Shown here: piece after piece, positions 48,399-58,274 of the stretch
Numbering within the stretch: position 1 is the stretch's first letter
Layout: each line of letters opens with the position of its first letter
NCBI GenBank assembly: GCA_016711095.1
Contig: JADJTP010000001.1
Coordinates: 496,001 to 560,000, forward strand
Length of the DNA: 64,000 nt
DNA from: Actinomycetales bacterium
GTDB lineage: Bacteria > Actinomycetota > Actinomycetes > Actinomycetales > Dermatophilaceae
Direction: 5' to 3'
The notes under the pieces: model-generated
What the model was told of the DNA's origin: nothing
Seen by the model: only the letters and a program-made list of their open reading frames with translations
The model's database searches: none
Position numbers and translations under genes: made by a program

Positions 48399-49091
48399 AT
48401 GCCCGGACCACAGCGTCGAGGCACCGGAACCGGCGCTGGAGCCGGGGCGGGTGCCGGCACCGGCGACGTCGGCGGCGATCGCCGCGGTCGAGGTGGCCGC
48501 GACGGCCGCGACCGCCGCGAGCCTCGCGAGCAGGTGAAGAGCCAGTACGTCGAGCGGGTCGTGACGATCAACCGCGTCGCCAAGGTCGTCAAGGGTGGCC
48601 GGCGGTTCAGCTTCACCGCGCTGGTCGTCGTCGGGGACGGGGACGGCACGGTGGGCGTCGGCTACGGCAAGGCCAAGGAGGTGCCCGCGGCGATCGCCAA
48701 GGGTGTCGAAGAGGCCAAGAAGGCGTTCTTCAAGGTCCCGCGCAACCAGGGTTCGATCCCGCACCCGGTGCAGGGTGAGGCCGCCGCAGGCGTCGTGCTG
48801 CTGCGCCCGGCCGCTCCCGGTACCGGTGTCATCGCCGGTGGGCCGGTGCGTGCAGTGTTGGAGTGCGCCGGCATCCACGATGTGCTCTCCAAGAGCCTCG
48901 GCTCGTCCAACGCGATCAACATCGTCCACGCCACCGTCGCCGCCCTGCGTCAGCTGGAACGCCCTGAGGCGGTTGCGGCCCGACGTGGCCTGCCCGTCGA
49001 GGACGTCGCCCCGGCCGCGATGCTGCGGGCCCAGGCTGCCGATCTCGCCGCCAAGGCGGCCAAGGCTGCCACTGACAGGGTCGGTGCGTGA
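48399..49091 (+). CDS. rpsE: 30S ribosomal protein S5
   Basis: 230 aa with a Gly/Ala/Arg-rich leader (GAGAGAGAGTGD, then GRGGRDGRDRREPRE) before the family core. The core has VKGGRRFSFTALVVVGDGDG, GYGKAKEVPAAI and GTGVIAGGPVRAVLECAGI. The leader is simple-sequence and probably disordered. The stop overlaps the rpmD start. Confidence 0.97.
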   Translation: MPGPQRRGTGTGAGAGAGAGTGDVGGDRRGRGGRDGRDRREPREQVKSQYVERVVTINRVAKVVKGGRRFSFTALVVVGDGDGTVGVGYGKAKEVPAAIAKGVEEAKKAFFKVPRNQGSIPHPVQGEAAAGVVLLRPAAPGTGVIAGGPVRAVLECAGIHDVLSKSLGSSNAINIVHATVAALRQLERPEAVAARRGLPVEDVAPAAMLRAQAADLAAKAAKAATDRVGA

Positions 49092-49273
49092 TGGCGCGAC
49101 TCAAGGTGACCCAGCTCAGGGGTGTCGTCGGCCAGAAGCGCTTTGCCCGAGAGACGTTGCGCTCACTCGGGCTCAAGCGCATCGGCGACACCGTCGTCAA
49201 GGAGGACCGCCCCGAGATCCGGGGTATGGTCCGCGCGGTCACGCACCTCGTGGCCGTCGAGGAGGTTGACTGA
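49091..49273 (+). CDS. rpmD: 50S ribosomal protein L30
   Basis: 60 aa from ATG 49091, which shares one base with the rpsE stop; a GTG at 49088 is also in frame (GTGATG). The product MARLKVTQLRGVVGQKRFAR with LGLKRIGDTVV is a typical L30. Confidence 0.96.
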   Translation: MARLKVTQLRGVVGQKRFARETLRSLGLKRIGDTVVKEDRPEIRGMVRAVTHLVAVEEVD

Positions 49274-49275
49274 TC

Positions 49276-49755
49276 ATGGCCGACGCCACCAATCGCACGA
49301 CCGAGGTCTCGGGCTCGACGCTCAAGGTGCACCACCTGCGTCCGGCTCCGGGAGCCAAGACCGCTAAGACCCGGGTGGGTCGCGGGGCGGGGTCTAAGGG
49401 CAAGACCGCCGGTCGAGGCACCAAGGGCACCAAGGCGCGCTACCAGGTGTCTGCGTCGTTCGAGGGCGGGCAGATGCCCATGCACATGCGCATGCCCAAG
49501 CTCCGCGGCTTCAAGAACCCCTTCCGCACCGTCTATCAGGTCGTCAACCTCGACAAGCTCTCGTCGCTCTACCCCGACGGTGGCGAAGTGACCATCGCCG
49601 ACCTCGTCGCCAAGGGCGCGGTCCGGGACGGGCACCCGGTCAAGGTGCTCGGCACGGGCGAGATCTCGGTCAAGGTGGCCGTCACGGCCGACAAGTTCTC
49701 GGCCTCGGCCAAAGAGAAGATCGAAGCCGCCGGCGGGAGCGCGACCTCAGCGTGA
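49276..49755 (+). CDS. rplO: 50S ribosomal protein L15
   Basis: 159 aa with LKVHHLRPAPGAKTAKTRVG, the Gly-rich GRGAGSKGKTAGRGTKG loop and FEGGQMPMHMRMPKLRGFKN. It is the last gene before a large palindrome and the secY promoter region. Confidence 0.98.
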   Translation: MADATNRTTEVSGSTLKVHHLRPAPGAKTAKTRVGRGAGSKGKTAGRGTKGTKARYQVSASFEGGQMPMHMRMPKLRGFKNPFRTVYQVVNLDKLSSLYPDGGEVTIADLVAKGAVRDGHPVKVLGTGEISVKVAVTADKFSASAKEKIEAAGGSATSA

Positions 49756-49761
49756 GCGCGA

Positions 49762-49810
49762 CCGGTGGGCGGGCGGCATACGAGACTCTCGTATGCCGCC
49801 CGCCCACCGG
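49762..49810 (+). repeat. Longest GTATGCCG palindrome, between rplO and secY
   Basis: Perfect 23-bp arms (49762-49784 and 49788-49810) around the triplet ACT. The core is GGCATACGAG/CTCGTATGCC, flanked by GC-rich extensions. It starts 7 bp after the rplO stop and may act as a terminator; ahead of secY, a GTGTTATCTT patch (about 49866-49875) could be an independent -10 region. Confidence 0.78.
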
Positions 49811-49931
49811 GCTCAATCCGCAGTAGGCGACTACCACCCCGTGCCCCGGCCGAACCGGGCTCGGGGTGTTATCTTGCCAAGCGAGGTACCGACACATCGC
49901 GCGACCGGCGCGAGGCACCTAGGAGGACCCA

Positions 49932-51244
<1,313 letters not shown>

Positions 51245-51248
<4 letters not shown>

Positions 51249-51817
51249 GGTTGGTCATCATGGGCCCCCCGGGGGCAGGCAAGGGCACCCAGGCGGAGCG
51301 CATCGCCGAGCGGTTCGGCATTCCGGCCATCTCGACGGGCGCAATCTTTCGCGCCAACGTCAAGGGTCAGACCGAGCTGGGCAAGCAGGTCGAGGCCATC
51401 ATGGCCTCCGGCGGCTATGTCCCGGACGAGCTGACGAACGCACTGGTGCGCGACCGGCTCGCGCAGGATGACTGCGTCCCGGGGTTCCTGCTGGACGGTT
51501 ATCCGCGCACCGTGGGCCAGCTGCACACCCTCGACGAGCACCTCGCCCAGACCGGTCGGCAGATCGACGTGGCCCTGGAACTCGTCGTCGATGAGGACCA
51601 GATGGTCGCCCGGCTGTTGGCGCGGGCGGCCGACCAGGGACGCGCCGACGACACCGAGGAGGTCATTCGCGAGCGGATGGCCATCTATCGCGCCCAGACC
51701 GCCCCTCTGACGGAGATCTATTCCGAGCAGGGCAAACTCCGCCAGCTTGACGGCATGGGGGGCGTCGACGAGATCACCGGCCGGATCGCCGACGCTCTCA
51801 ACGACGTGCGGAGCTGA
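51245..51817 (+). CDS. adk: Adenylate kinase
   Basis: Converts AMP + ATP to 2 ADP. 190 aa, the short form without a zinc LID. The P-loop GPPGAGKGTQAERIAERF is at residues 6-23, the AMP-site region STGAIFRANVKGQTELGKQV follows, then FLLDGYPRTVGQ. The ATG overlaps the secY stop (ATGA). Confidence 0.98.
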
Positions 51818-51820
51818 CGT

Positions 51821-52657
51821 TTGTCGGCTCGCCGCAAGACGCCGGGGCGCTCCGACGCCGAGCTCGTGCTCATGCGGGCTGCCGGGCTGCTCGTCGCCCA
51901 AACCCTTCAGATCGTCTCGGCGGCCGTCGCGCCAGGGGTGAGCACCCTCGAGCTCGACCGGATCGCCCACGATCACATCCGTGACCACGGCGCTCGGCCG
52001 TCTTTCCTCGAGGTGCCGGGTTACCGGCATACCCTCTGCACGTCCATCGACGAGCAGGTCGTGCACGGGATCCCCTCCGATCGCATCCTGCGGGCGGGGG
52101 AGTTGCTGTCCCTCGACTGCGGGGCCATCGTCGAGGGCTGGCACGGCGACGCGGCGGTGACCGTCATCGTTGGGGGGCAGGACTCGGCTCGGCCCGAGGA
52201 CCTGGCCCTGTCTCGGGCGACCGAAGAGTCACTCTGGGCCGGGATCGCCGCCCTGCGGGTCGGCCAGCGCCTGTATGCCGTGGGCGAGGCCGTCGAGGCG
52301 AGCGTCGAGGCCGCCTGCGCTCGGGACGGACGGGGCTACGGCATCGTCGAGGACTATGTCGGGCACACCATTGGCCGTGAGATGCACCTGGACCCACAGA
52401 TCTTCAACTACGCGGTCAAGGTCAGGGGACCGATCGTCCGCTCGGGCTATACCGGGGCGATCGAGCCGATGGTCACCCTCGGCGCGCCCGAGACGCGGGT
52501 CCTCGCCGACGACTGGACCGTGGTCACCGCCGACGGCTCTCGCGCCGCCCATTGGGAGCACACCGTCGCCGTTCGCGATCAGGGGCTGTGGGTGCTCACT
52601 GCGCTGGACGGCGGCCAGGCTCGCCTCGGCGGCGCCTTCGCCCCCGTGCTCGCCTGA
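51821..52657 (+). CDS. map: Methionine aminopeptidase type I
   Basis: Removes the initiator Met from nascent proteins. 278 aa, TTG start 3 bp after adk. Metal and catalytic residues are visible: the His in VVHGIPSD, the Asp residues in SLDCGAIVEGWHGDAAVT, the His in GHTIGREMHLDP, the Glu in AIEPM and the Glu in HWEHTVAV. GHTIG replaces the common GHGIG, a mild variation. In the usual order infA would follow directly; here two other genes intervene. Confidence 0.95.
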   Translation: MSARRKTPGRSDAELVLMRAAGLLVAQTLQIVSAAVAPGVSTLELDRIAHDHIRDHGARPSFLEVPGYRHTLCTSIDEQVVHGIPSDRILRAGELLSLDCGAIVEGWHGDAAVTVIVGGQDSARPEDLALSRATEESLWAGIAALRVGQRLYAVGEAVEASVEAACARDGRGYGIVEDYVGHTIGREMHLDPQIFNYAVKVRGPIVRSGYTGAIEPMVTLGAPETRVLADDWTVVTADGSRAAHWEHTVAVRDQGLWVLTALDGGQARLGGAFAPVLA

Positions 52658-52737
52658 TCCAGCGTGGGCGCCGGCGGCTGAGCACAGCGCTCGGCGCGTG
52701 CCTGCCAACTCGGCAGGAGTCCTGAGAGGATCGTGGC

Positions 52738-53121
52738 ATGGGCACTGTCGCGGAATATCACGCAGGCATCGAGGACACGACGCGCCGGGTCGCCCTGCAG
52801 CGCGTCGCAGACCTGGTCCGCGAGACTGTGCCGGACGTTGTCGAGGGCACCAGCTATGCCATGCCAGCCTTCCTCTACCGTGGCCAGGGCCTCCTCGCGG
52901 CAATGGCCACGACGGAGCACCTGGCGATCTATCCCTACAGCGGTTCCATCTTGCCGGCGCTCGCCGAGCGGCTCGGAGCCTTCTCATGCACCACAGGGAC
53001 GCTGCGGTTCCAGCCCGAGGCGCCGCCCTCCGACGAGTTGATCGTCGACATCGTGCTACGCCGTCGCGCCCAGATCGACGAGCGACTGGACGCTCGCTCT
53101 GAGCGATCTCGGCGTCGATGA
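52738..53121 (+). CDS. DUF1801-type (YdhG-like) small protein
   Basis: 127 aa with MGTVAEYHAGIEDTTRRVAL, TSYAMPAFLYRGQGLLAAMA, LAIYPYSG and a late TLRFQPEAPPSDELIVDIV. This is the arrangement of DUF1801/YdhG-family proteins, some annotated as iron chaperones on thin evidence. There is no signal or membrane segment. Its ATG lies 80 bp after map, and its stop overlaps the next start (ATGA). Confidence 0.78.
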   Translation: MGTVAEYHAGIEDTTRRVALQRVADLVRETVPDVVEGTSYAMPAFLYRGQGLLAAMATTEHLAIYPYSGSILPALAERLGAFSCTTGTLRFQPEAPPSDELIVDIVLRRRAQIDERLDARSERSRRR

Positions 53122-54194
53122 CCGAGTCCGTCGAGGACCTTGCGCGGCGTTTCGCTGACTTCGCCCGCGATCACGGGGCCGGCGCGCCGCTCTACGGACA
53201 GCTGGCCACGTATGCCGCCGCGCACCCGGAGGTGTCCGCGATGCTTCTGCAGGCCCCGCCCACCCAACGGCTGCCCGTCCTGATGTTCGCGGCGGTCCAC
53301 GACCTGCTGCTGGTTGGGGCAGGCCCCGAGCTCGCCCGGTTCTACCCCAACCTCACCGACCCCCCGGCCAGCGGAGATGTCGGCCCGGTGTTCGGCCGGT
53401 TCCTCGCCGAGCACGGGGAGCAGGTGGCCGCCACACTGGCGACCCGGCATACCCAGACCAACGAGATCGGCCGCTGTGCGGTCCTGCTGCCGGCGCTGGC
53501 CACGGTCGCCGATGAGGTCGGCGAGATCGCCATGCTCGACGTCGGCGCCAGCGCCGGACTGACCCTGCTGCTCGACCGGTATGCCTACCGCTATTCCCCC
53601 GGCGGGGACGTCGGTGGGGTCGGCGGCCTCGGGGACGAGGGCGGGGTGCCGCTGCTGCTCTGCGGCACCAGGGGAGCGGTCCCGGTGCCACGGCGCCGCC
53701 CGAGGCTGTCCGCCCGGCTCGGGCTGGACGCCCAGCCGGTGGACCTGCAGGATCCGGCTCAGGCGCGCTGGCTCGCCGCCTGCCTGTGGCCCGATCAGCC
53801 CGAGCGCTTCGCTCGCCTGCGGGGGGCTCTCAAGCTGGCCCGGGCGCAACCGGTCGAGGTGCGCGCCGGCGACGCTGTCACGGATCTGGCCTCGTGCGTG
53901 GACCTGATCGCGGTTGCCGGCCACCCGGTCGTGACGACCACCTGGGTGCTCAACTACCTGTCCACGGAGCGGCAGCGAGCCTTCGTCGCCGAACTCGACC
54001 GACTCGGGGCGGGCCGGGACCTCACCTGGCTGTCGCTGGAGTCTCCCGTGCTCACGCCCGGCTTAGGGTTCCTTGAGCGCGCCGACGAGGACGGCAGCGT
54101 CCTGCATCAGGTGAGTTGGCGTTCAGGACGCCGCCAGACCGAGCGGCTGGCCGTGTGTCACCCGCACGGCGCCTGGATGCACTGGGGCGCGTGA
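53118..54194 (+). CDS. DUF2332-family protein
   Basis: 358 aa soluble protein. It resembles DUF2332 members, which are common in Actinobacteria and Alphaproteobacteria and of unknown function. Visible pieces: SVEDLARRFADFARDHGAGA, HTQTNEIGRCAVLLPALATV, then LDVGASAGLTLLLDRYAY, a Gly-rich motif reminiscent of an SAM-type nucleotide loop. The end reads VSWRSGRRQTERLAVCHPHG. The methyltransferase-like motif is suggestive only. It is coupled to the DUF1801-like gene and shares its four-base overlap. Confidence 0.75.
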   Translation: MTESVEDLARRFADFARDHGAGAPLYGQLATYAAAHPEVSAMLLQAPPTQRLPVLMFAAVHDLLLVGAGPELARFYPNLTDPPASGDVGPVFGRFLAEHGEQVAATLATRHTQTNEIGRCAVLLPALATVADEVGEIAMLDVGASAGLTLLLDRYAYRYSPGGDVGGVGGLGDEGGVPLLLCGTRGAVPVPRRRPRLSARLGLDAQPVDLQDPAQARWLAACLWPDQPERFARLRGALKLARAQPVEVRAGDAVTDLASCVDLIAVAGHPVVTTTWVLNYLSTERQRAFVAELDRLGAGRDLTWLSLESPVLTPGLGFLERADEDGSVLHQVSWRSGRRQTERLAVCHPHGAWMHWGA

Positions 54195-54906
54195 GCGGCG
54201 CTCGCCACGTATCCTCCGCACGAGGCTGGCTGCATTGGGGGCGTGAGAGTGGTGCTTGCCCGACGGGTCTGTCCGGGAGGGCGGTTGCCCTGACCTCCCC
54301 GCCCATGCTGACCCTGCCCATGCTTACCCGATCTCGACCGACCTGCGCCCGAAGCGGCCGAGTAGACGGCCACGTCGGGGGCGTCGGATCGCCGCAGGCC
54401 CGTCGGCGGTTGACCCGTTCCCCAGCAACTCAGCCAGGGTGGGGTTTCCCCGGCGATTCAAGTGACCCCTTCGCCGGAAACGCAGCCAGGGTGGGGTTCT
54501 CGGCTGGACCTCGCCGAAGAGGTCCACGGCGGGTGTGAAAGAGCGGCTGATGACGCGTCCGGTGCTGTCCCAACAGCACCCACTGCGGCATCAGCGGCTC
54601 GTTCACCCCCGGTTCTAGGTGGAGCGCTGAAGATTCCTGCTCACCAACTCAGCCGGGCGCCAGGATGACGCCGGAGCGGGAGTCGGCGCCACTCACGCCC
54701 CCGACACCGCTCGCGTCGGCCGCACCGCTCGCGTCGGCCGCACCGCTCGCGTCGGTGGCACGGAGGGACGCGATTTCGGGTATGCCGTGCCCGTCGCGTA
54801 AGATGGTCCGTTGGGTGTCGTGTGCTCGTGACACCCAGGTGGGTCGTCCCTGATCGGGTGTGTCTCACCACGTCCCGGGCACACGATCAACGGAACGACG
54901 GAGGAC
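54195..54906. other. Long repeat-rich spacer upstream of infA
   Basis: 712 bp without a supportable gene. CAGCCAGGGTGGGGTT occurs twice (54431-54446, 54483-54498), with CCGGCGA/TCGCCGG (54450-54456 / 54471-54477) between. A nested hairpin has inner GGTGCTGT-CCCA-ACAGCACC (54561-54580) and imperfect outer arms GAGCGGCTGATG/CATCAGCGGCTC (54541-54552 / 54589-54600). Three 18-bp tandem units follow (54706-54759). A lone GTATGCCG (about 54780) and TAAGAT (about 54800) ahead of infA suggest its promoter lies near 54770-54810. Confidence 0.55.
54706..54759. repeat. Three 18-bp tandem repeats upstream of infA
   Basis: ACCGCTCGCGTCGGCCGC at 54706-54723 and 54724-54741 is identical, and 54742-54759 ends GGTGGC instead of GGCCGC. 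The array sits about 40 bp upstream of the likely infA -10 box, so changes in copy number could alter the promoter's upstream region. Confidence 0.75.
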
Positions 54907-55128
54907 ATGGCCAAGAAAGACGGGGTCATCGAGATCGAGGGCACCATCGTTGAGGCTCTCCCGAACGCAACATTCCGGGTGGAGCTGTCCAACGGGCACA
55001 AGGTGCTCGCCCACATCTCGGGCAAAATGCGCCAGCACTACATCCGGATCCTCCCTGAGGACCGGGTCGTGGTGGAGCTCTCGCCCTATGACCTGTCCCG
55101 CGGCCGCATCGTGTTCCGCTACCGCTGA
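54907..55128 (+). CDS. infA: Translation initiation factor IF-1
   Basis: 73 aa OB-fold factor binding the A site of the 30S subunit. MAKKDGVIEIEGTIVEALPN and HISGKMRQHYIRILPEDRVV are family-typical. GACGGAGGAC precedes the ATG. First gene of the alpha-operon segment. Confidence 0.98.
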   Translation: MAKKDGVIEIEGTIVEALPNATFRVELSNGHKVLAHISGKMRQHYIRILPEDRVVVELSPYDLSRGRIVFRYR

Positions 55129-55254
55129 TCGAGCACCACCTGCACGACCCCGCTGCCGGCGACCTGTCGACAGCACTCCCGATCCCTTGTTCCGGATCTG
55201 CCCAGGCCCGTGCCTGCGCCGAACCGGGGCTCCCGATCTGAAAGACACCAGGCA

Positions 55255-55368
55255 ATGAAGGTCCAGCCGAGCGTCAAGAAGATCTGCGACAAGTGCAAGG
55301 TGATCCGCCGTAACGGGCGGGTCATGGTGATCTGCGACAACCTGCGCCACAAGCAGCGCCAGGGCTGA
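55255..55368 (+). CDS. rpmJ: 50S ribosomal protein L36
   Basis: 37 aa, easily missed because of its size. It reads MKVQPSVKKICDKCKVIRRN, then GRVMVICDNLRHKQRQG. The zinc ligands Cys, Cys, Cys, His are in place (CDKC...CDNLRH). It lies between infA and rpsM as in nearly all bacteria. Confidence 0.97.
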   Translation: MKVQPSVKKICDKCKVIRRNGRVMVICDNLRHKQRQG

Positions 55369-55625
55369 CCCAGACCCACCACCGTGCACGACCCGCGGGC
55401 TTCGACAGCACGCAAGCACAACTGAACACGATTCGCAGCACCCGGCCCCTGCCGGACGCTTGACTCAGACCGGCCGCACGGCCGCAGACGGTCAAGACCA
55501 CGTCAGGACGTCACCCCCGGCACGGAGGCCGGGGACCGGTGCCGCCGCCGACCCGAGAGGTGACGCGCACGGCATACCGGATCGGTGTTGTACCAGACCT
55601 CCGCAACGATCAGGAGCACCAGCAC

Positions 55626-56003
55626 ATGGCACGTCTCATCGGCGTGGACCTCCCGCGCGACAAGCGCGTGGAGATCGGCCTGACCTACATCTTCGGAGTG
55701 GGTCGCACTACCGCGAGCAAGGCCCTCGTGGCGACCGGGGTCAGCCCGGACACCCGGGTCAAGAACCTCACCGACGCCGACCTTGTCGCGTTGCGTGACT
55801 GGCTTGAGACCAACGTCAAGATGGAAGGCGACCTCCGCCGCGAGGTTGCCGCAGATATCCGTCGCAAGGTCGAAATCGGCTCCTACGAGGGCATTCGGCA
55901 CCGTCGCGGCCTGCCCGTCCGCGGGCAGCGCACCAAGACCAACGCGCGTACCCGCAAGGGCCCCAAGCGCACCGTCGCCGGCAAGAAGAAGGCCGGCAAG
56001 TAA
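55626..56003 (+). CDS. rpsM: 30S ribosomal protein S13
   Basis: 125 aa from MARLIGVDLPRDKRVEIGLT. It includes the H2TH-type region and the basic tail GLPVRGQRTKTNARTRKGPK. The frame upstream of ATG 55626 is spacer. The 257-bp rpmJ-rpsM gap holds one CGGCATAC word at about 55570 and no gene that I can support. Confidence 0.98.
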   Translation: MARLIGVDLPRDKRVEIGLTYIFGVGRTTASKALVATGVSPDTRVKNLTDADLVALRDWLETNVKMEGDLRREVAADIRRKVEIGSYEGIRHRRGLPVRGQRTKTNARTRKGPKRTVAGKKKAGK

Positions 56004-56047
56004 CCCCGACGGGTTGCCAGCCACCATCCCTCAGACGTAGGAGAACC

Positions 56048-56455
56048 ATGCCTCCCAAGAGCCGTCAGGCTGCGGGCGCCAAGAAGGTGCGCCGCAAGGA
56101 GAAGAAGAACGTCGCCCATGGGCACGCTCACATCAAGAGCACGTTCAACAACACGATCATCTCGATCACCGACCCGACCGGAAACGTCATCGCGTGGGCC
56201 TCGGCCGGCCAGGTCGGTTTCAAGGGCTCGCGTAAGTCCACCCCGTTCGCGGCGCAGATGGCTGCCGAGGCCGCCGCTCGCCGTGCGATGGAGCACGGCA
56301 TGCGCAAGGTCGACGTCTTCGTCAAGGGCCCGGGCTCTGGTCGCGAGACCGCCATCCGGTCCCTGACCGCCACCGGGCTGGAGGTCGGCGCGATCAGCGA
56401 CGTCACCCCCTCGCCGCACAACGGCGTCCGCCCGCCCAAGCGCCGTCGCGTCTGA
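56048..56455 (+). CDS. rpsK: 30S ribosomal protein S11
   Basis: 135 aa with GHAHIKSTFNNTIISITDPT, GFKGSRKSTPFAAQMAAEAA and the C-terminal DVTPSPHNGVRPPKRRRV. ACGTAGGAGAACC precedes the ATG. Confidence 0.98.
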   Translation: MPPKSRQAAGAKKVRRKEKKNVAHGHAHIKSTFNNTIISITDPTGNVIAWASAGQVGFKGSRKSTPFAAQMAAEAAARRAMEHGMRKVDVFVKGPGSGRETAIRSLTATGLEVGAISDVTPSPHNGVRPPKRRRV

Positions 56456-56483
56456 CCCGAGCTGAAGAAAGAGAGACACACTG

Positions 56484-57092
56484 ATGGCTCGGTATACCGG
56501 CCCGATCACCAAGAAGTCCCGTCGGCTCAAGGTCGACCTCGTCGGCGGAGACAAGAACTTCGAGATGCGTCCGTTCCCTCCCGGCCAGCACGGTCGCCGG
56601 CGGATCACGGAGAAGGAATATCTCACTCAGCTTCAGGAGAAGCAGAAGGCCCGCTTCACCTACGGCGTCATGGAGAAGCAGTTCCGCCGCTACTACCAGG
56701 AGGCAGCGACCCGTCCCGGCAAGACCGGCGACAACCTGCTGCAGATCCTGGAGTCGCGCCTGGATAACGTCGTCTACCGGGCTGGGCTTGCGCGCACGCG
56801 TCGGCACTCCCGTCAGCTCGTCACCCACGGTCACTTCGAGGTCAATGGCCACCGCGTCGATGTCCCGAGTTACCGCGTCGAGCAGTTCGACATCATCACG
56901 GTGCGCAAGCAGTCTGTTGAGTCCTTCCCCTTCGACCTGGCCCGCCAGACCTTCGGCGACCGCACCCCGCCGGCCTGGATGCAGGTCATGGACGGATCGC
57001 TGACCATCCTCATCCACCAGTTGCCCGTTCGTGAGCAGATCGACACGATCCTCACCGAGCAGCTCATCGTGGAGCTTTACTCCAAGAACTGA
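56484..57092 (+). CDS. rpsD: 30S ribosomal protein S4
   Basis: 202 aa, zinc-free form. The S4 RNA-binding domain includes RLDNVVYRAGLARTRRHSRQ and THGHFEVNGHRVDVPSYRV. It starts MARYTGPITKKSRRLKVDLV and ends QLIVELYSKN. In E. coli S4 represses the alpha operon. Confidence 0.98.
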   Translation: MARYTGPITKKSRRLKVDLVGGDKNFEMRPFPPGQHGRRRITEKEYLTQLQEKQKARFTYGVMEKQFRRYYQEAATRPGKTGDNLLQILESRLDNVVYRAGLARTRRHSRQLVTHGHFEVNGHRVDVPSYRVEQFDIITVRKQSVESFPFDLARQTFGDRTPPAWMQVMDGSLTILIHQLPVREQIDTILTEQLIVELYSKN

Positions 57093-57213
57093 TCCGGTAT
57101 GCCGGGTGCGCACCTTCGCCGGTGCCCGCCCGGCTCCGGGTCCCGGGTCGCAGACAGAGGCGGGCCGGGTCTTTTCAGGCGTCATATAGCGGTCGCCTGA
57201 GGAAGGAAGAACA

Positions 57214-58245
57214 ATGCTTATCGCACAGCGTCCTGTGCTCTCTGAAGAGGTCGTGGTCGACAACCGCAGCCGCTTCATCATCGAACCCCTCGAGCCTGGC
57301 TTCGGCTACACCCTCGGCAACTCGCTGCGTCGCACGCTGCTGTCGAGCATCCCCGGCGCGGCGGTCACCTCGCTGCGCGTCGACGGGGTGCTGCACGAGT
57401 TCCAGACGATCCCGGGCTGCAAAGAAGACGTCACCGAGATCATTCTCAACATCAAGAACCTTGTCGTCTCTTCCGAGCACGACGAGCCGGTCGTCATGTA
57501 CCTGCGCAAGCAGGGTGCCGGCACGGTCACCGCTGCGGACATCGCCCCGCCGGCCGGCGTCGAGGTGCACAATCTCGACCTGCACCTGGCGACGCTCAAC
57601 GCCAAGGGCCGCATCGAGATGGAGTTGACCGTCGAGCGTGGCCGTGGCTACGTCTCGGCCCAGCAGAACAAGTCCGGCGACCAGGAGATCGGCCGCATCC
57701 CGGTCGACTCGATCTACTCGCCCGTGCTCGCCGTGACCTACAAGGTCGAGGCGACCCGTGTCGAGCAGCGCACCGACTTCGACCGGCTGGTCGTCGACGT
57801 CGAGACCAAGTCGTCGATGGCCCCGCGCGACGCGATGGCCTCAGCGGGCAAGACGCTCGTGGAGCTCTTCGGTCTGGCCCGCGAGCTCAACGTCGAGGCC
57901 GAGGGCATCGACATGGGACCGTCGCCGACCGACGCCGCACTGGCCGCCGACCTGGCGCTGCCGATCGAGGACCTCGACCTCACCGTCCGGTCCTACAACT
58001 GCCTCAAGCGCGAGGGCATCCACAGTGTGGGAGAGCTCGTCGGGCGCAGCGAGGCCGACTTGCTCGACATCCGCAACTTCGGTGCCAAGTCGATCGACGA
58101 GGTCAAAGCCAAGCTCGCCGGGATGGGTCTGACCCTCAAGGACAGCCCTCCCGGATTCGACCCGGCCTCGATCGTCGACACCTACTCCGACGACTACGAC
58201 GACCTCGACGAAGGTCGTGCGTTGGCCGAGGACGAGCAGTTCTGA
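57214..58245 (+). CDS. rpoA: DNA-directed RNA polymerase subunit alpha
   Basis: 343 aa. The N-terminal dimerisation domain is MLIAQRPVLSEEVVVDNRSR with GYTLGNSLRRTLLSSIPGAA. The C-terminal domain for UP-element and activator contact is LDLTVRSYNCLKREGIHSVG and DIRNFGAKSIDEVKAKL. An acidic tail ends ALAEDEQF. GAGGAAGGAAGAA precedes the ATG, and a 121-bp gap separates it from rpsD. Confidence 0.98.
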   Translation: MLIAQRPVLSEEVVVDNRSRFIIEPLEPGFGYTLGNSLRRTLLSSIPGAAVTSLRVDGVLHEFQTIPGCKEDVTEIILNIKNLVVSSEHDEPVVMYLRKQGAGTVTAADIAPPAGVEVHNLDLHLATLNAKGRIEMELTVERGRGYVSAQQNKSGDQEIGRIPVDSIYSPVLAVTYKVEATRVEQRTDFDRLVVDVETKSSMAPRDAMASAGKTLVELFGLARELNVEAEGIDMGPSPTDAALAADLALPIEDLDLTVRSYNCLKREGIHSVGELVGRSEADLLDIRNFGAKSIDEVKAKLAGMGLTLKDSPPGFDPASIVDTYSDDYDDLDEGRALAEDEQF

Positions 58246-58274
58246 ACCGTTAGCCGCACAACCAAGGAGAAACC

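Noticed and set aside
57093..57213. Possible GTATGCCG hairpin after rpsD
   Set aside because: Only one copy of the word is present; the GC-rich inverted bases nearby do not form the same paired structure.
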